Positions 1 to 9,366 of a stretch of 64,000 nucleotides of DNA are shown here, one piece after another. Source of the DNA: Clostridium niameyense (GTDB lineage: Bacteria > Bacillota > Clostridia > Clostridiales > Clostridiaceae); the NCBI RefSeq assembly GCF_001243045.1, contig NZ_LN849007.1:524989-588988 (forward strand), in the 5' to 3' direction. A program made the translations under genes and the position numbers. The notes below the pieces were generated by a model. That model searched no databases and was not told where the DNA came from. It was given only the letters and a program-made list of their open reading frames with translations. Position 1 is the stretch's first letter, and every line of letters begins with the position of its first letter.

Positions 1-1038
1 TATGCTTCTAAAGATACTCCCAAAAGAACAGATACTATGCTTTTAGTAAATTATAACCCTAAAAATAAAAAAATAAATATAGTTTCCATACCTAGAGATA
101 CTCGTATAAATATGATGGGCAAAAAGATGAAAATTAATGCTGCCCACGCAGAAAAAGGAATCAATGGGGCTATTGAAGCTGTAGAGAACCTATTAGGAAT
201 CAGTATTAATAATTACGCCAGAGTTGATTATAAAGGATTTAGAAAAATAATAGATTCTATAGGTGGTATTGATATGGAAATTACACGAAATATGTATTAT
301 GATGATCCGGGACAAAATCTACATATACATTTTAAAAAAGGAACTGTTGAGCATTTAGATGGTGAAAAGGCAGAGAAATTTTTTAGATGGAGAAAGAATA
401 ACAATGGTACTGGTTTTGCAGATGGAGATTTAGGAAGGATAGAAAATCAGCATAAATTTATAGAAAAGGTTATAGAAAAATTTAAAAGTCCAGCTATAAT
501 TCCTAAGATACCAAGTATATTATCAACTATTCCAGATTATGTAGATACAGATATGTCCCCTGAAGAAATAGTCAAATATGGATATATAGTTTCTAAATCG
601 AGTGGTGGAAATATTTCAATGTCTACACTGAAGGGAGAGGCAAAATATATACAAGGAATATCTTATTTTATATATGATAGAGAAAAAAATAGGGATTTAT
701 TATATACATTAACAACTGGAAACATTACTTCGAATGAAGAAAGTTTAATGGATAAAAGTTCTGTCAAAATACAAATATTAAATGGTACAAAAATAAATGG
801 TTTAGCATCTCAATTTGCTGAAAAATTAAAACAAGAAGGATATACTAATATATCCACAGGTAATAATGCAAAGCTAAGAGAAAAAAGTAAAATTTTATAT
901 AACACAGATAATAACTTCTTAATAAGAGAGATAAAAAATAAACTTAATATTTCACAAATAGAAAAAAGTACCCAATCAGATAATAATTTTGATATAATAA
1001 TAATATTGGGAAGAGATTTTTCCAATAGAAATAATTAA
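1..1038 (+). CDS. LytR-CpsA-Psr (LCP) family protein, 5'-truncated by window edge
   Basis: The reading frame is open from base 1, and the first residues (DTMLLVNYNP, then IPRDTR) lie inside the LCP catalytic domain, so the N-terminal membrane anchor and start codon are upstream of the window. LCP enzymes transfer undecaprenyl-linked glycopolymers such as teichoic acids onto peptidoglycan outside the cell. The Arg/Asp residues of the RDTR motif are of the type that binds the pyrophosphate lipid. The last ~90 residues (from about VKIQILNGTKINGLA) match a LytR_C domain. The gene ends in a run of Asn/Ile-rich residues. It is followed after about 10 bases by the ribosome site of ridA, so the two may be co-transcribed. 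The substrate polymer cannot be told. Confidence 0.88.
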   Translation, partial: YASKDTPKRTDTMLLVNYNPKNKKINIVSIPRDTRINMMGKKMKINAAHAEKGINGAIEAVENLLGISINNYARVDYKGFRKIIDSIGGIDMEITRNMYYDDPGQNLHIHFKKGTVEHLDGEKAEKFFRWRKNNNGTGFADGDLGRIENQHKFIEKVIEKFKSPAIIPKIPSILSTIPDYVDTDMSPEEIVKYGYIVSKSSGGNISMSTLKGEAKYIQGISYFIYDREKNRDLLYTLTTGNITSNEESLMDKSSVKIQILNGTKINGLASQFAEKLKQEGYTNISTGNNAKLREKSKILYNTDNNFLIREIKNKLNISQIEKSTQSDNNFDIIIILGRDFSNRNN

Positions 1039-1054
1039 AAAAGGAGTTTTGATT

Positions 1055-1435
1055 ATGGAAAAAGCAATTATAGCTACTAAAAAAGCCCCAGCAGCTTTGG
1101 GACCATATTCACAAGCAGTAAAGGTAGGAAATTTATTATTTACATCAGGTCAAATACCTTTAATACCAGAAACAGGGGAATTGATTTGTGATGATATTAA
1201 AAGAGCTACAGAAAGATCAATGGAAAATTTAAGAGCAGTTTTAGAAGAAGCAGGAACTTCTTTTGATAAAGTAATAAAGTCTGTAATATTTGTTAAAGAT
1301 ATGAATGATTTTGCTGCTGTTAATGAAGTTTATGGAAAATATTTTACTTCAAATCCACCAGCTAGATCTTGCGTTCAAGTAGCAAAATTACCTAAAGATG
1401 CACCAATAGAAATTGAATTGGTAGCTATGGTATAA
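1055..1435 (+). CDS. ridA: RidA family enamine/imine deaminase
   Basis: A 126-residue protein of the YjgF/YER057c/UK114 family. These proteins hydrolyse reactive 2-aminoacrylate and related enamines released by PLP enzymes such as threonine dehydratase. Family features are visible: PAALGPYSQAV near the N-terminus, TSGQIPL, and the C-terminal RSCVQVAKLP segment containing the substrate-contacting Arg, followed by IEIELVAMV. ATG at 1055 is preferred over an in-frame TTG at 1049, because AAGGAG at 1041-1046 is spaced 8 bases from the ATG. Length is normal. A hairpin follows the gene, so it probably ends the transcript coming from the LCP gene. Confidence 0.95.
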   Translation: MEKAIIATKKAPAALGPYSQAVKVGNLLFTSGQIPLIPETGELICDDIKRATERSMENLRAVLEEAGTSFDKVIKSVIFVKDMNDFAAVNEVYGKYFTSNPPARSCVQVAKLPKDAPIEIELVAMV

Positions 1436-1454
1436 AATTTATTGAACATATTAT

Positions 1455-1484
1455 AAATGAGGAGCTTTTATAGCTCTTCATTTG
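1455..1484 (+). terminator. Hairpin terminator after ridA
   Basis: AAATGAGGAGCT pairs with AGCTCTTCATTT around a 5-base loop. It lies about 20 bases after the ridA stop and before the next ribosome site. The right arm ends in TTTG, so the U-tract is short. Confidence 0.65.
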
Positions 1485-1533
1485 TTTAAATGGGATAAAA
1501 CAACTTACATATATTCTAAAGGAGAAGCACACA

Positions 1534-2433
1534 ATGGATAATAAATTAACTTTTATAGCTTCCAATCAACAAGAATTAGATATAAAAGATTATTTAAAAA
1601 ATATAGAAAACTTATCTAGTAGATTAGTAAGAAAGGCTTTGAGAGAAGGAAGAATATTTTTAAATAAGAAAAGAGTAATAAAAAAAGCTAAAGTTGCTTT
1701 AAATGATATGATAGAGGTATATATGCCAGAGGAAGAACATCAAAATATAGAACCAGAAAAAATGAAGTTACATATTATATATGAGGATGATGATATTTTA
1801 GTTATAAATAAAGAACCAGGGATAGTAGTACACCCAACTAAAAGACATCCTAATGGAACCTTATCTAATGGGATATTATATTATTTTAAAGAAAACAATG
1901 AAAAATGTATAGTTAGATTAGTAAGTAGATTAGATATGGATACTTCAGGATTAATATTAATAGCCAAAAATCAATTTTCTCATATGGCATTAGCTAGGGA
2001 TATGGGAAAAGAACACTTTAAAAAGATGTATATAGCAGTAGTTCATGGAAATATGCATGAAAAACAAGGAATAATAAATTTACCTATAGGAAGATCAGAA
2101 GAAGATTCTATAAAAAGGGTTGTAACAGATAGAGGACAAAATAGTATAACCAAGTATAAAGTCATGGAAAGTCTAAAAAATGGAGACATAATACAATTAG
2201 AATTAGAAACTGGAAGGACTCATCAAATAAGGGTACATATGTCACATATAAATCATCCTTTGTATGGAGATTCGCTTTATGGAAAAGAGGAAAAAGATTA
2301 TATAAATAGGCAAGCACTACATGCTTATAAATTAGAATTTCCTCATCCTAGAACTGGTGAAATAATAAAGTTAAAAGCACCTATACCGGAAGACATTATT
2401 AATTTAATATCTAAAATAAAAGAGAACTGTTAA
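1534..2433 (+). CDS. RluA family 23S rRNA/tRNA pseudouridine synthase
   Basis: A 299-residue enzyme that isomerises uridine to pseudouridine in structured RNA. An S4 RNA-binding domain occupies roughly residues 15-75 (LSSRLVRKALREGRIF). The catalytic domain follows, with the family motif containing the nucleophilic Asp (VSRLDMDTSGL, about residues 130-140) and the later TGRTHQIRVHM motif. The family includes RluD, RluC and the Bacillus YlyB/YhcT/YjbO paralogues, and the target uridine cannot be assigned from sequence. The ATG at 1534 has GGAGAAG upstream. The gene ends in a strong bidirectional terminator shared with the convergent carboxypeptidase gene. Confidence 0.93.
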   Translation: MDNKLTFIASNQQELDIKDYLKNIENLSSRLVRKALREGRIFLNKKRVIKKAKVALNDMIEVYMPEEEHQNIEPEKMKLHIIYEDDDILVINKEPGIVVHPTKRHPNGTLSNGILYYFKENNEKCIVRLVSRLDMDTSGLILIAKNQFSHMALARDMGKEHFKKMYIAVVHGNMHEKQGIINLPIGRSEEDSIKRVVTDRGQNSITKYKVMESLKNGDIIQLELETGRTHQIRVHMSHINHPLYGDSLYGKEEKDYINRQALHAYKLEFPHPRTGEIIKLKAPIPEDIINLISKIKENC

Positions 2434-2454
2434 TTAAAATAACAGTTCTCTTTT
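2418..2454. terminator. Bidirectional terminator between RluA-type gene and dac gene
   Basis: A 15-bp perfect stem, AAAAGAGAACTGTTA with TAACAGTTCTCTTTT, has a 7-base loop. It ends in U-rich sequence on both strands and overlaps the stop codon of the upstream gene. Confidence 0.92.
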
Positions 2455-2459
2455 ATTTA

Positions 2460-3686
2460 TTAAACAGATTGTTGTTTTTTATTTTTAATAAATTTTATTA
2501 AAAATATTAAAACTACAATTAATAATCCTATTAATGGAACTATAAACTTAAGATTTAAATAACTTTTAGGTATTTCATTATTTAATATTCTTATTACTTG
2601 GTGATCAGCTCCGCTTTTTAATTTTAATACACCTAAATTTTGGTCATCACAATTAAGACAGGCATCTAAAACTATATCACCTTTTTTAAAATCTTTTGAA
2701 TCTAAATCCACATTAGTTAATTCAATATTAGGCTTCTTATGCTCATTTTTTTTACTTAAATAATAAAAATCTTTAGAAGCATATAAAGGTATATTCAAAT
2801 CCCTAGATTTGTAGGAAGTAACATAAGCATTTTTAGGATACAAAAGTGTTAAAGAATAATTATTAAATCCATAATCAAATAATTTTATAGAATCTTCAAA
2901 GAAGGTTTTTTTATTATCATGTACTAAAGCTACAATTAATCTTTGATTATTTTTAGTAACACTAGCCACATAAGAATGCTCTGATTGAGTAGTATAACCA
3001 GTTTTTCCTCCTTCACAACCTCCATAATAATAATTAGAACTTTTTTGTATTAATTTATTGGAATTCCACAAGGGCCTACTTTCTTTTGATTTATTAGTAG
3101 GAGCAATATTATAAGATGAAGTTGTAGCTATGGTTGTATATTCAGGATGTTTTACTAATTCTCTCATAATTATAGCTAAATCTTTAGAAGAGGTTTTATG
3201 ATTTTTAGAATATAATCCACTAGGATTTTCAAAATTAGTATTTGTACAACCAAGTTCACTAGCTCTTTTATTCATCATTTTAGCAAAGTTTTCTTGAGAA
3301 CCACCTATGTATTCAGCTAAAGCTTCAGCACAATCATTACCAGAGGCTAATAAAAGACCATAAAGTAAATCTCGTACTTTAATTTTTTCTCCTTCAAATA
3401 CGTAAATTTTACTTCCATCAGCTAAAGGAGGATTTTTGCCTATAGTTACTATATTATTTAAGTTTGTTTTTTCTAAAGTTAAAAGGGCAGTCATTATTTT
3501 AGTTGTTGATGCGGGGGGATAGGCTTTGTCAGCATTTTTAGAATATAAAAGTTTACCCGTAGTAGCATCCATTAAAACTGCACTATCTGCTGAAACTTTA
3601 GGTATAGTTTCTTTAGCTTTTATAGTCATAGAGAATAAAGATATAAATAAAAATAAAGATATTAAAAACGAAAAAGTTTTTTTCAT
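2460..3686 (-). CDS. dacF: D-alanyl-D-alanine carboxypeptidase (PBP5/DacF family)
   Basis: A 408-residue serine peptidase that trims the terminal D-Ala from peptidoglycan stem peptides at the outer membrane face. It has a signal peptide (residues 1-24, hydrophobic then SMTIKAKE). The three active-site motifs are intact: STTK at 60-63, SGN at 115-117 and KTG at 228-230. A C-terminal transmembrane helix (about residues 378-398) and basic tail replace the amphipathic anchor usual in PBP5. The region between is a PBP5_C-like beta domain. In Bacillus the related DacF is sporulation-specific, but no sigma-F site was identified here, so dacF rather than dacA is a guess. It is divergent from comEA. 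Confidence 0.9.
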   Translation of the reverse strand: MKKTFSFLISLFLFISLFSMTIKAKETIPKVSADSAVLMDATTGKLLYSKNADKAYPPASTTKIMTALLTLEKTNLNNIVTIGKNPPLADGSKIYVFEGEKIKVRDLLYGLLLASGNDCAEALAEYIGGSQENFAKMMNKRASELGCTNTNFENPSGLYSKNHKTSSKDLAIIMRELVKHPEYTTIATTSSYNIAPTNKSKESRPLWNSNKLIQKSSNYYYGGCEGGKTGYTTQSEHSYVASVTKNNQRLIVALVHDNKKTFFEDSIKLFDYGFNNYSLTLLYPKNAYVTSYKSRDLNIPLYASKDFYYLSKKNEHKKPNIELTNVDLDSKDFKKGDIVLDACLNCDDQNLGVLKLKSGADHQVIRILNNEIPKSYLNLKFIVPLIGLLIVVLIFLIKFIKNKKQQSV

Positions 3687-3822
3687 TATCTCCTAGACCT
3701 CCTATGTTATGTCATTGATATTCCTAATTATATCAAAAAAATAGGTAATATGCGAATTCAATAATGAAATCTGTCAATAATTAAAGTGTATATATAATTT
3801 AAATAATAGGGAGAAGATTTTA

Positions 3823-4410
3823 ATGAAAAGTAAAAAGAAGATAATAGGTTCTATAGCTATACTATGTATTTTAAGTATATTTGCTATAGTAGGTTACTTT
3901 ACTTCAAGACCCTCTAAAGTTCCAAAAGAAGAAGACATATTTGTAGAAAATACAAAGGATAAAGTGAAATCTAGTAAACAAATTTCAGTTTATATAAATG
4001 GAGAAGTTCATAAACCTGGGGTATATAAACTTGAAGAAAATGATAGGGTAGAAGATCTAATAAATAAGGCAGGTGGGTATACAAGTAATGCGGATACCTT
4101 TAAGGTAAATTTAGCTAAAAAGTTAAAAGACGAAGATTATATATATGTAACTGAAAAGAAAAATTCAAAAAACAGTGTTGAAGATAAAGAAAGTAATAGT
4201 TCATCAAACACAGATGAAGATAAAATAAATATAAATAATGCTAGTAAAGAAGAGTTAAAAACTATACCTGGAATTGGAGATGTAACAGCTCAGAAAATAT
4301 TAGATTATAGAGAGAAAAATGGAGGTTTTTCAAAAATAGAAGATTTAAAAAAAATAGATAGAATAGGAGATAAAACATTAGAGAAAATAAAGGATAAGGT
4401 GGATATATAA
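3823..4410 (+). CDS. comEA: ComEA-type competence DNA-binding protein
   Basis: A 195-residue membrane-anchored DNA receptor used in transformation. One N-terminal transmembrane segment (about residues 6-25) is followed by an SLBB domain (about 50-110; ISVYINGEVHKPGVYKLEE), a Ser/Asn/Glu-rich linker, and a C-terminal helix-hairpin-helix pair (ININNASKEELKTIPGIG, then GGFSKIEDLKKI DRIGDKTLEKI). The ATG at 3823 has GGGAGAAG upstream. In Bacillus comEA is followed by comEB/comEC. Here a selenocysteine locus and a P-type ATPase homologue lie between it and comEC, about 8 kb away. Domain order and length are normal. Confidence 0.93.
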   Translation: MKSKKKIIGSIAILCILSIFAIVGYFTSRPSKVPKEEDIFVENTKDKVKSSKQISVYINGEVHKPGVYKLEENDRVEDLINKAGGYTSNADTFKVNLAKKLKDEDYIYVTEKKNSKNSVEDKESNSSSNTDEDKININNASKEELKTIPGIGDVTAQKILDYREKNGGFSKIEDLKKIDRIGDKTLEKIKDKVDI

Positions 4411-4530
4411 CAAGATTCAGTTGAATATTTAAAGTTTCTTACAAAATAATATAATCTATGTTGAATAAAATTAAATTATGTTACAATAAAATTATTAATT
4501 AAGTTTTTATTATAAAGGGGAGTGCTTTAA

Positions 4531-5613
4531 ATGGCAGTTGATATAAACAATATTAAAGAGGGAGATTCATGCTCAATAAAAAAGAAAAAAGTTAGATTAA
4601 CGGAACTATCAAGAACCTCAGGATGAGCTGCAAAAATAGGACCGGGGGTGCTATCAAAAATACTTTCTAAACTTCCTAAAATGGAAAATGAAAATTTAAT
4701 AGTAGGGATAGAAACATCAGATGATGCAGCAGTTTATAAAATGGATGATCAAACAGCTATAATACAAACTTTAGATTTTTTTACTCCTATAGTAGATGAT
4801 CCTTATATGTTTGGTCAAATAGCAGCAGCAAATTCATTAAGTGATGTATATGCTATGGGTGGAAAACCAGTTGTAGCATTAAATATAGTATGCTTTCCTT
4901 CTTGTTTAGATATTGAAATATTAGGAGAAATATTAAAAGGAGGAGCGGATAAGGTATTAGAAGCTGGAGCAGTGGTTATAGGTGGGCATACAGTAGATGA
5001 TAATGAACCTAAGTATGGATTATCTGTTACAGGTATTGTACATCCAGATAAGGTTTTAAAAAATTATGGATCTAAAAAAGGTGATGTTCTTATAACCACA
5101 AAGCCTTTAGGTATAGGAATCATAAATACGGCAATTAAGGGAGAAATGGCATCAGAAGAAGCAAAAGATATGGCAGTAAAATCTATGAGCACTTTAAATA
5201 AATATGCAGGTGAAATAGTTACTAAATACCCTATAACAGCGTGTACAGATATAACAGGTTTTGGCTTTTTAGGACACGCTTATGAAATGGCATCAGCATC
5301 TGATGTATCTTTTAATCTATATTGGGATAAGATACCTTATATAAAAGAAGCCAAAGAATATGCTGAATTTGGGCTAGTGCCTGCAGGAGCATATTCTAAT
5401 AAGGATTATATAGAGGGAAATTTTCAATTTGAAAATGTTCCTACATATATGCAAGATATATTATTTGATCCTCAAACATCAGGGGGACTTTTGATTTCTT
5501 GCAAAAAAGAAGATGCAAAAAATATAATGGAAGAGCTAAATAAGTTAGAATTGCAATCCGCTATTGTAGGAGAAGTAATTCCTAAAGAGGATAAATACAT
5601 AATAGTTAAATAA
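4531..5613 (+). CDS. selD: Selenide, water dikinase (SelD), a selenoprotein with in-frame UGA
   Basis: SelD makes selenophosphate from selenide and ATP, the selenium donor for selenocysteine. A conventional ORF starts only about 4648, but homology runs back through an in-frame TGA at 4624-4626 to ATG 4531, which has AAGGGGAG at 4516-4523. The segment before and after the TGA reads LSRTSG-U-AAKIGPG, matching the SelD catalytic site where other species have Cys or Sec. This gives 360 residues with Sec at position 32, normal for the family. Downstream are the ATP-binding [11 protein letters not shown] motif, [11 protein letters not shown]-like motif ([14 protein letters not shown]) and the C-terminal DPQTSGGLL motif. 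It is the first gene of selD-selA-selB-selC. Confidence 0.95.
4636..4654 (+). promoter_or_regulatory. Bacterial SECIS-like hairpin in selD mRNA
   Basis: Nine bases after the UGA, ATAG pairs with CTAT, then after a G-G mismatch ACC pairs with GGT, closing a GGG loop (4644-4646). A short stem with a G-containing apical loop about 18 nt past the UGA fits the known SelB-binding requirements in bacteria. Pairing was done by eye, not by folding software. Confidence 0.65.
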
Positions 5614-5658
5614 ATTAATGGCTAAAAATAAAAATTAACATAAGAATGGAGAACGTAT

Positions 5659-7047
5659 ATGGAAAAAAGAGAGTTATTAAGGAATTTGCCTAAAATTGAT
5701 GAGCTTTTAAAAGAAGGTAAAGTTATTAATGATTTAAAAAGAGTTTCCAGAAACTTAGTTGTAGATAGTTTAAGGCAAAGTATAGAATATTACAGAAAAA
5801 GTATATTGAAAGGTAAAGTAAAATACTATGAAACAGAAGATATTTTAAATTATTATGATGATGTTTTATATGAAAATAAAGAGACAAAGTTTAAAAAGGT
5901 TATTAATGCTACAGGGGTTGTAATACATACTAACTTGGGGAGATCTCTTTTGGCTAAAGATGCTATAGAGAATATAATTAAGGTTTCAGAAAACTATAGC
6001 AATTTAGAGTATGATTTGAAGGAAGGAAAAAGAGGTTCAAGATATAGTCATGTAGAAGAACTTATTAAAAAAGTTACAGGAGCGGAAGCCGCTATGATAG
6101 TTAATAACAATGCTTCAGCAGTAATGCTTGCTTTAAATACCATTTGTGAAGGAAAGGAAGCTATAGTATCTAGAGGACAACTTGTAGAAATCGGAGGTTC
6201 TTTTAGGGTACCTGATGTAATGAAATTTAGTGGCGCCACATTAGTAGAAGTAGGAACAACTAATAGAACTCATTTATATGATTACGAAAATAATATAAAT
6301 GTAAATACTGGAGTGTTATTAAAGGTACATACTTCCAACTTTAAAATATTAGGTTTTACAGAAGAAGTAACAAGAGAGCAGTTAGTTGAATTGGGTAAAA
6401 AATATGACTTACCTGTAATGGAGGATATAGGTAGTGGAACTTTAATAGATTTCTCTAAGTATGGATTTACTTATGAACCTACAGTGCAAAGTAGTTTAGA
6501 AAAAGGAATAGATATAGTTACTTTTAGTGGGGATAAAATGCTTGGAGGACCTCAAGCAGGTATAATAGTAGGTAAAAAGAAATATATAGACAAAATGAAA
6601 AAGAATCAATTAACAAGAGCACTAAGAATAGATAAGATGACTTTAGCAGCTTTAGAAGGAACTCTTAAATATTATTTGGATGAAGAAGAAGCTATAAAAT
6701 ATATTCCTACGCTTTATATGATATTAAGTTCTAAAGATATACATAAAAAAAGAGCTCAACGTTTAAAAAGAAAGCTACAAAATAATGTAGAAGATTTTAA
6801 AATTAAAATAGAAGAGGATTATTCTATGGTGGGCGGAGGATCTATGCCAGCAGAAAAAATTCCAACTTATGTTTTAAAAATAGCTAGTGATAAAATTACT
6901 GCAGAACAAATTGAAAAGAAACTAAGATTAAGTAGAAATCCTATCGTAGTAAGGGTTAATAAGAATGAAGTAATTTTAGATGTAAGGACTTTATTTGATA
7001 AAGACTTTGATATAATAGTAAATGAATTTAAAAAATTACTAAAATAA
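5659..7047 (+). CDS. selA: L-seryl-tRNA(Sec) selenium transferase
   Basis: A 462-residue PLP enzyme that converts Ser-tRNA(Sec) to Sec-tRNA(Sec) using selenophosphate. The N-terminal domain (about 1-80; [12 protein letters not shown]) contacts the tRNA. The PLP domain has the family signature [15 protein letters not shown] near residue 82 and the Schiff-base Lys in [13 protein letters not shown] (about residue 290). Length is normal. It lies 45 bases after selD and is directly followed by selB, so the three are very likely one operon. The bacterial route with a homodecameric SelA, rather than the archaeal PSTK/SepSecS route, is therefore used. Confidence 0.97.
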   Translation: MEKRELLRNLPKIDELLKEGKVINDLKRVSRNLVVDSLRQSIEYYRKSILKGKVKYYETEDILNYYDDVLYENKETKFKKVINATGVVIHTNLGRSLLAKDAIENIIKVSENYSNLEYDLKEGKRGSRYSHVEELIKKVTGAEAAMIVNNNASAVMLALNTICEGKEAIVSRGQLVEIGGSFRVPDVMKFSGATLVEVGTTNRTHLYDYENNINVNTGVLLKVHTSNFKILGFTEEVTREQLVELGKKYDLPVMEDIGSGTLIDFSKYGFTYEPTVQSSLEKGIDIVTFSGDKMLGGPQAGIIVGKKKYIDKMKKNQLTRALRIDKMTLAALEGTLKYYLDEEEAIKYIPTLYMILSSKDIHKKRAQRLKRKLQNNVEDFKIKIEEDYSMVGGGSMPAEKIPTYVLKIASDKITAEQIEKKLRLSRNPIVVRVNKNEVILDVRTLFDKDFDIIVNEFKKLLK

Positions 7048-7065
7048 GTGAAAATGGTGATGTAT

Positions 7066-8973
7066 ATGAAAAATGTGATAATAGGAACAGCAGGACATAT
7101 TGATCATGGTAAAACTACATTAATAAAAGCTTTAACAGGTAGAGAAACAGACACTTTAAGAGAAGAAAGAGATAGAGGAATATCTATAAACTTAGGATTT
7201 ACTTTTTTTGATTTACCTTCAGGTAAAAGAGCTGGTATTGTAGATGTACCTGGTCACGAAAAATTTATAAAAAATATGCTAGCAGGAGTTAGTGGCATTG
7301 ATATAGTACTTATGGTTATTGCAGCAGATGAGGGAGTAATGCCACAAACAAAGGAGCATTTAGAAATATTACAATTACTTAATGTAAAAAGAGGAATTAT
7401 AGTTCTAACAAAAATAGATATGGTAGAAAAAGAGTGGCTGGATATGGTTAAAGAAGACATAAAAGAAGAACTAAAAGGTACATTTTTAGCAGATGCTCCT
7501 ATGTATCCAGTATCATCAAAAACTAAAGAAGGATTAGAGGATTTAATAAAGACTATAGACAATTTAACGGAAAAAATAGATGTAAAAGATATATATGGTC
7601 ATTTTAGATTACCTGTAGATAGAGTTTTTTCTATAACTGGTTTTGGTACTGTTGTAACAGGAACTGTAATTAGTGGAAATATAAAAGAAGGACAAACAGT
7701 TCAGATATATCCATCAAAAATAACTACTAAAGTTAGAGGAATTGAAGTACATGATAAAAAAACTAAAGAAGCTGAAGCAGGACAAAGATGTGCACTAAAT
7801 CTATCTAACATAAAAAAATCAGATATTAATAGAGGGGATATAGTATCTATAGAAAATCTTATGGAGCCCTCTATGATGATAGACTGTAAACTTTATTATT
7901 TAAAAAGTGCTTCAAAACCATTGGAAAATAGACAAAGGGTTAGATTATATAATGGAACTAGTGAAATTATATGTAGAGTAGTAATATTAGATAAAGAAGT
8001 TGTTAACCCTGGTGAAGAAGCCTATGTACAATTAAGATTAGAAAAACCTTTAACTTGTCAAAGAAACGATAGATATGTTATAAGAAATTACTCTCCTATG
8101 GTAACTATAGGTGGGGGAACTATAATAGAACCTGTAGCAAAAAAAGCTAAAAGATTTAATGATAAATACGTAGAAGAGTTAAAATTAAAAGAAAGTGGAG
8201 ATACAGGTAATATATTAGAAAAAACTATAGAAAAGTTAAGTGGTAAATTCCCAAGTAAGGAAGAAATATTAAAAGCTTTAGGAAAAAATGAAGAAAATAT
8301 AAATGAACAGATAGAAGAACTTCTATCAAGTGATAAAATAATATCTCTTAAAAATGGAGATAAGTTTGTATATGCTCATAATATTTTTATAAATACTAAG
8401 TTAAAAGAAATGGAAGACATATTAGAGCAGTTCCATAAAAATAATCCTTTAAAGTGGGGTATTTCTAAAGAGGAAATGAGAATAAAAACTTTAGGCAAAG
8501 AAGTTAAACCGAAAACTTATGATAGTGTATTAAAGTGGTTGGAATCTAAAGAAAAAATAAAAATTCATGGTAAATATGTTTCAAAATATGATTTTGATAT
8601 AGTTTATACGAAAGAGCAAGAAAAGATAAAGGATAAGATTATAAGTGAATATAAAAAAGGAAAGTATACTCCGCCTAAATATGATGAGTTATTTTCCAAG
8701 GAGCAAAATAAAGAAGAATTTAAAAGGGTTTATGAAGCTTTATTAGAAGAAGGAATCTTATTTAAAGTAAATGAAGAATGTGTACTTTTAACTGAATTCT
8801 ATAATGAAGCAAAAGAGAGGGTAACAAATTTTATAAATGAGAATGGAAGCATAACTGTAGCTCAATTTAGAGATATGATGAATACTAGTAGAAAATATTC
8901 TTTAGCTATATTAGAACATTTTGATGGAATAAAATTGACTAAAAGAGATGGAGATAAAAGAACTTTATTTTAA
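7066..8973 (+). CDS. selB: Selenocysteine-specific elongation factor SelB
   Basis: A translational GTPase that brings Sec-tRNA(Sec) to UGA codons with a downstream SECIS. G motifs are intact: G1 [11 protein letters not shown]3 DVPGHE, G4 TKID. EF-Tu-like domains 2 and 3 follow ([24 protein letters not shown]), then C-terminal winged-helix repeats (about 380-635) that bind the SECIS hairpin. I prefer ATG 7066, which is preceded at 5 bases by GGTGA (7056-7060). In-frame starts at 7048 and 7060 are also possible but add residues before the conserved NVIIGTAGH. With this start the protein has 635 residues, normal for the family. Its own upstream neighbour selD supplies at least one UGA target. 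Confidence 0.96.
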   Translation: MKNVIIGTAGHIDHGKTTLIKALTGRETDTLREERDRGISINLGFTFFDLPSGKRAGIVDVPGHEKFIKNMLAGVSGIDIVLMVIAADEGVMPQTKEHLEILQLLNVKRGIIVLTKIDMVEKEWLDMVKEDIKEELKGTFLADAPMYPVSSKTKEGLEDLIKTIDNLTEKIDVKDIYGHFRLPVDRVFSITGFGTVVTGTVISGNIKEGQTVQIYPSKITTKVRGIEVHDKKTKEAEAGQRCALNLSNIKKSDINRGDIVSIENLMEPSMMIDCKLYYLKSASKPLENRQRVRLYNGTSEIICRVVILDKEVVNPGEEAYVQLRLEKPLTCQRNDRYVIRNYSPMVTIGGGTIIEPVAKKAKRFNDKYVEELKLKESGDTGNILEKTIEKLSGKFPSKEEILKALGKNEENINEQIEELLSSDKIISLKNGDKFVYAHNIFINTKLKEMEDILEQFHKNNPLKWGISKEEMRIKTLGKEVKPKTYDSVLKWLESKEKIKIHGKYVSKYDFDIVYTKEQEKIKDKIISEYKKGKYTPPKYDELFSKEQNKEEFKRVYEALLEEGILFKVNEECVLLTEFYNEAKERVTNFINENGSITVAQFRDMMNTSRKYSLAILEHFDGIKLTKRDGDKRTLF

Positions 8974-9022
8974 TATAAAATAAAACTATAATTTTAGGTA
9001 TGTCAAATAAGTTTATTTAATA

Positions 9023-9051
9023 TTGACTTTATGAAAAATTATATGTATAAT
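9023..9051 (+). promoter_or_regulatory. Promoter of selC
   Basis: TTGACT (9023-9028) and TATAAT (9046-9051) are separated by 17 bases, near consensus for the housekeeping sigma factor. The predicted start is about 40 bases before the tRNA. It implies that tRNA-Sec can be made independently of selDAB. Confidence 0.75.
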
Positions 9052-9100
9052 ATAAATCGTATTAAAAATAATGTAATATCTTGTTGATATTAAATGAAAT

Positions 9101-9197
9101 GGGAGTAGATAGGTGCTGGTGTGCCTACCGGTCTTCAAAACCGAGTTGTCGTGCTAAGACCATGATGGGTGGGTTCGATTCCCACATATTCCCGCCA
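9101..9197 (+). tRNA. selC: tRNA-Sec (anticodon UCA)
   Basis: A 97-nt tRNA directly after selB, ending in encoded CCA. Visible parts are a long acceptor stem (GGGAGTA with TATTCCC), an extended D stem TAGG/CCTA lengthened by two G-U pairs, an anticodon loop CTTCAAA with UCA, a long variable arm, and a T arm GTGGG TTCGATT CCCAC. The oversized D and variable arms and the UCA anticodon are diagnostic for selenocysteine tRNA. The eighth acceptor position looks like a G-A mismatch, which I could not resolve by eye. Confidence 0.93.
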
Positions 9198-9211
9198 AAA
9201 AAGTTATATAA

Positions 9212-9250
9212 GGTTTTAAACAGAAAAATCTCTGTTTAAAACCTTTTTTA
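9212..9250 (+). terminator. Terminator of selC
   Basis: GGTTTTAAACAGA pairs with TCTGTTTAAAACC over a short loop and is followed by TTTTTT. It begins 15 bases after the tRNA CCA. Confidence 0.92.
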
Positions 9251-9366
9251 ATTAAATTAATATGTTTGTTATAAATTAAAGACTTTATATATGTATACGA
9301 ATATAATGAAGTATATACAAAAATATAAAAAGAGATTTTCATTTTTTATTTTGGGGGTAGAATATT

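Noticed and set aside
9154-9342. A 62-codon minus-strand frame overlapping tRNA-Sec and its terminator
   Set aside because: It is antisense to selC, and its sequence is set by the tRNA and hairpin. No ribosome site.
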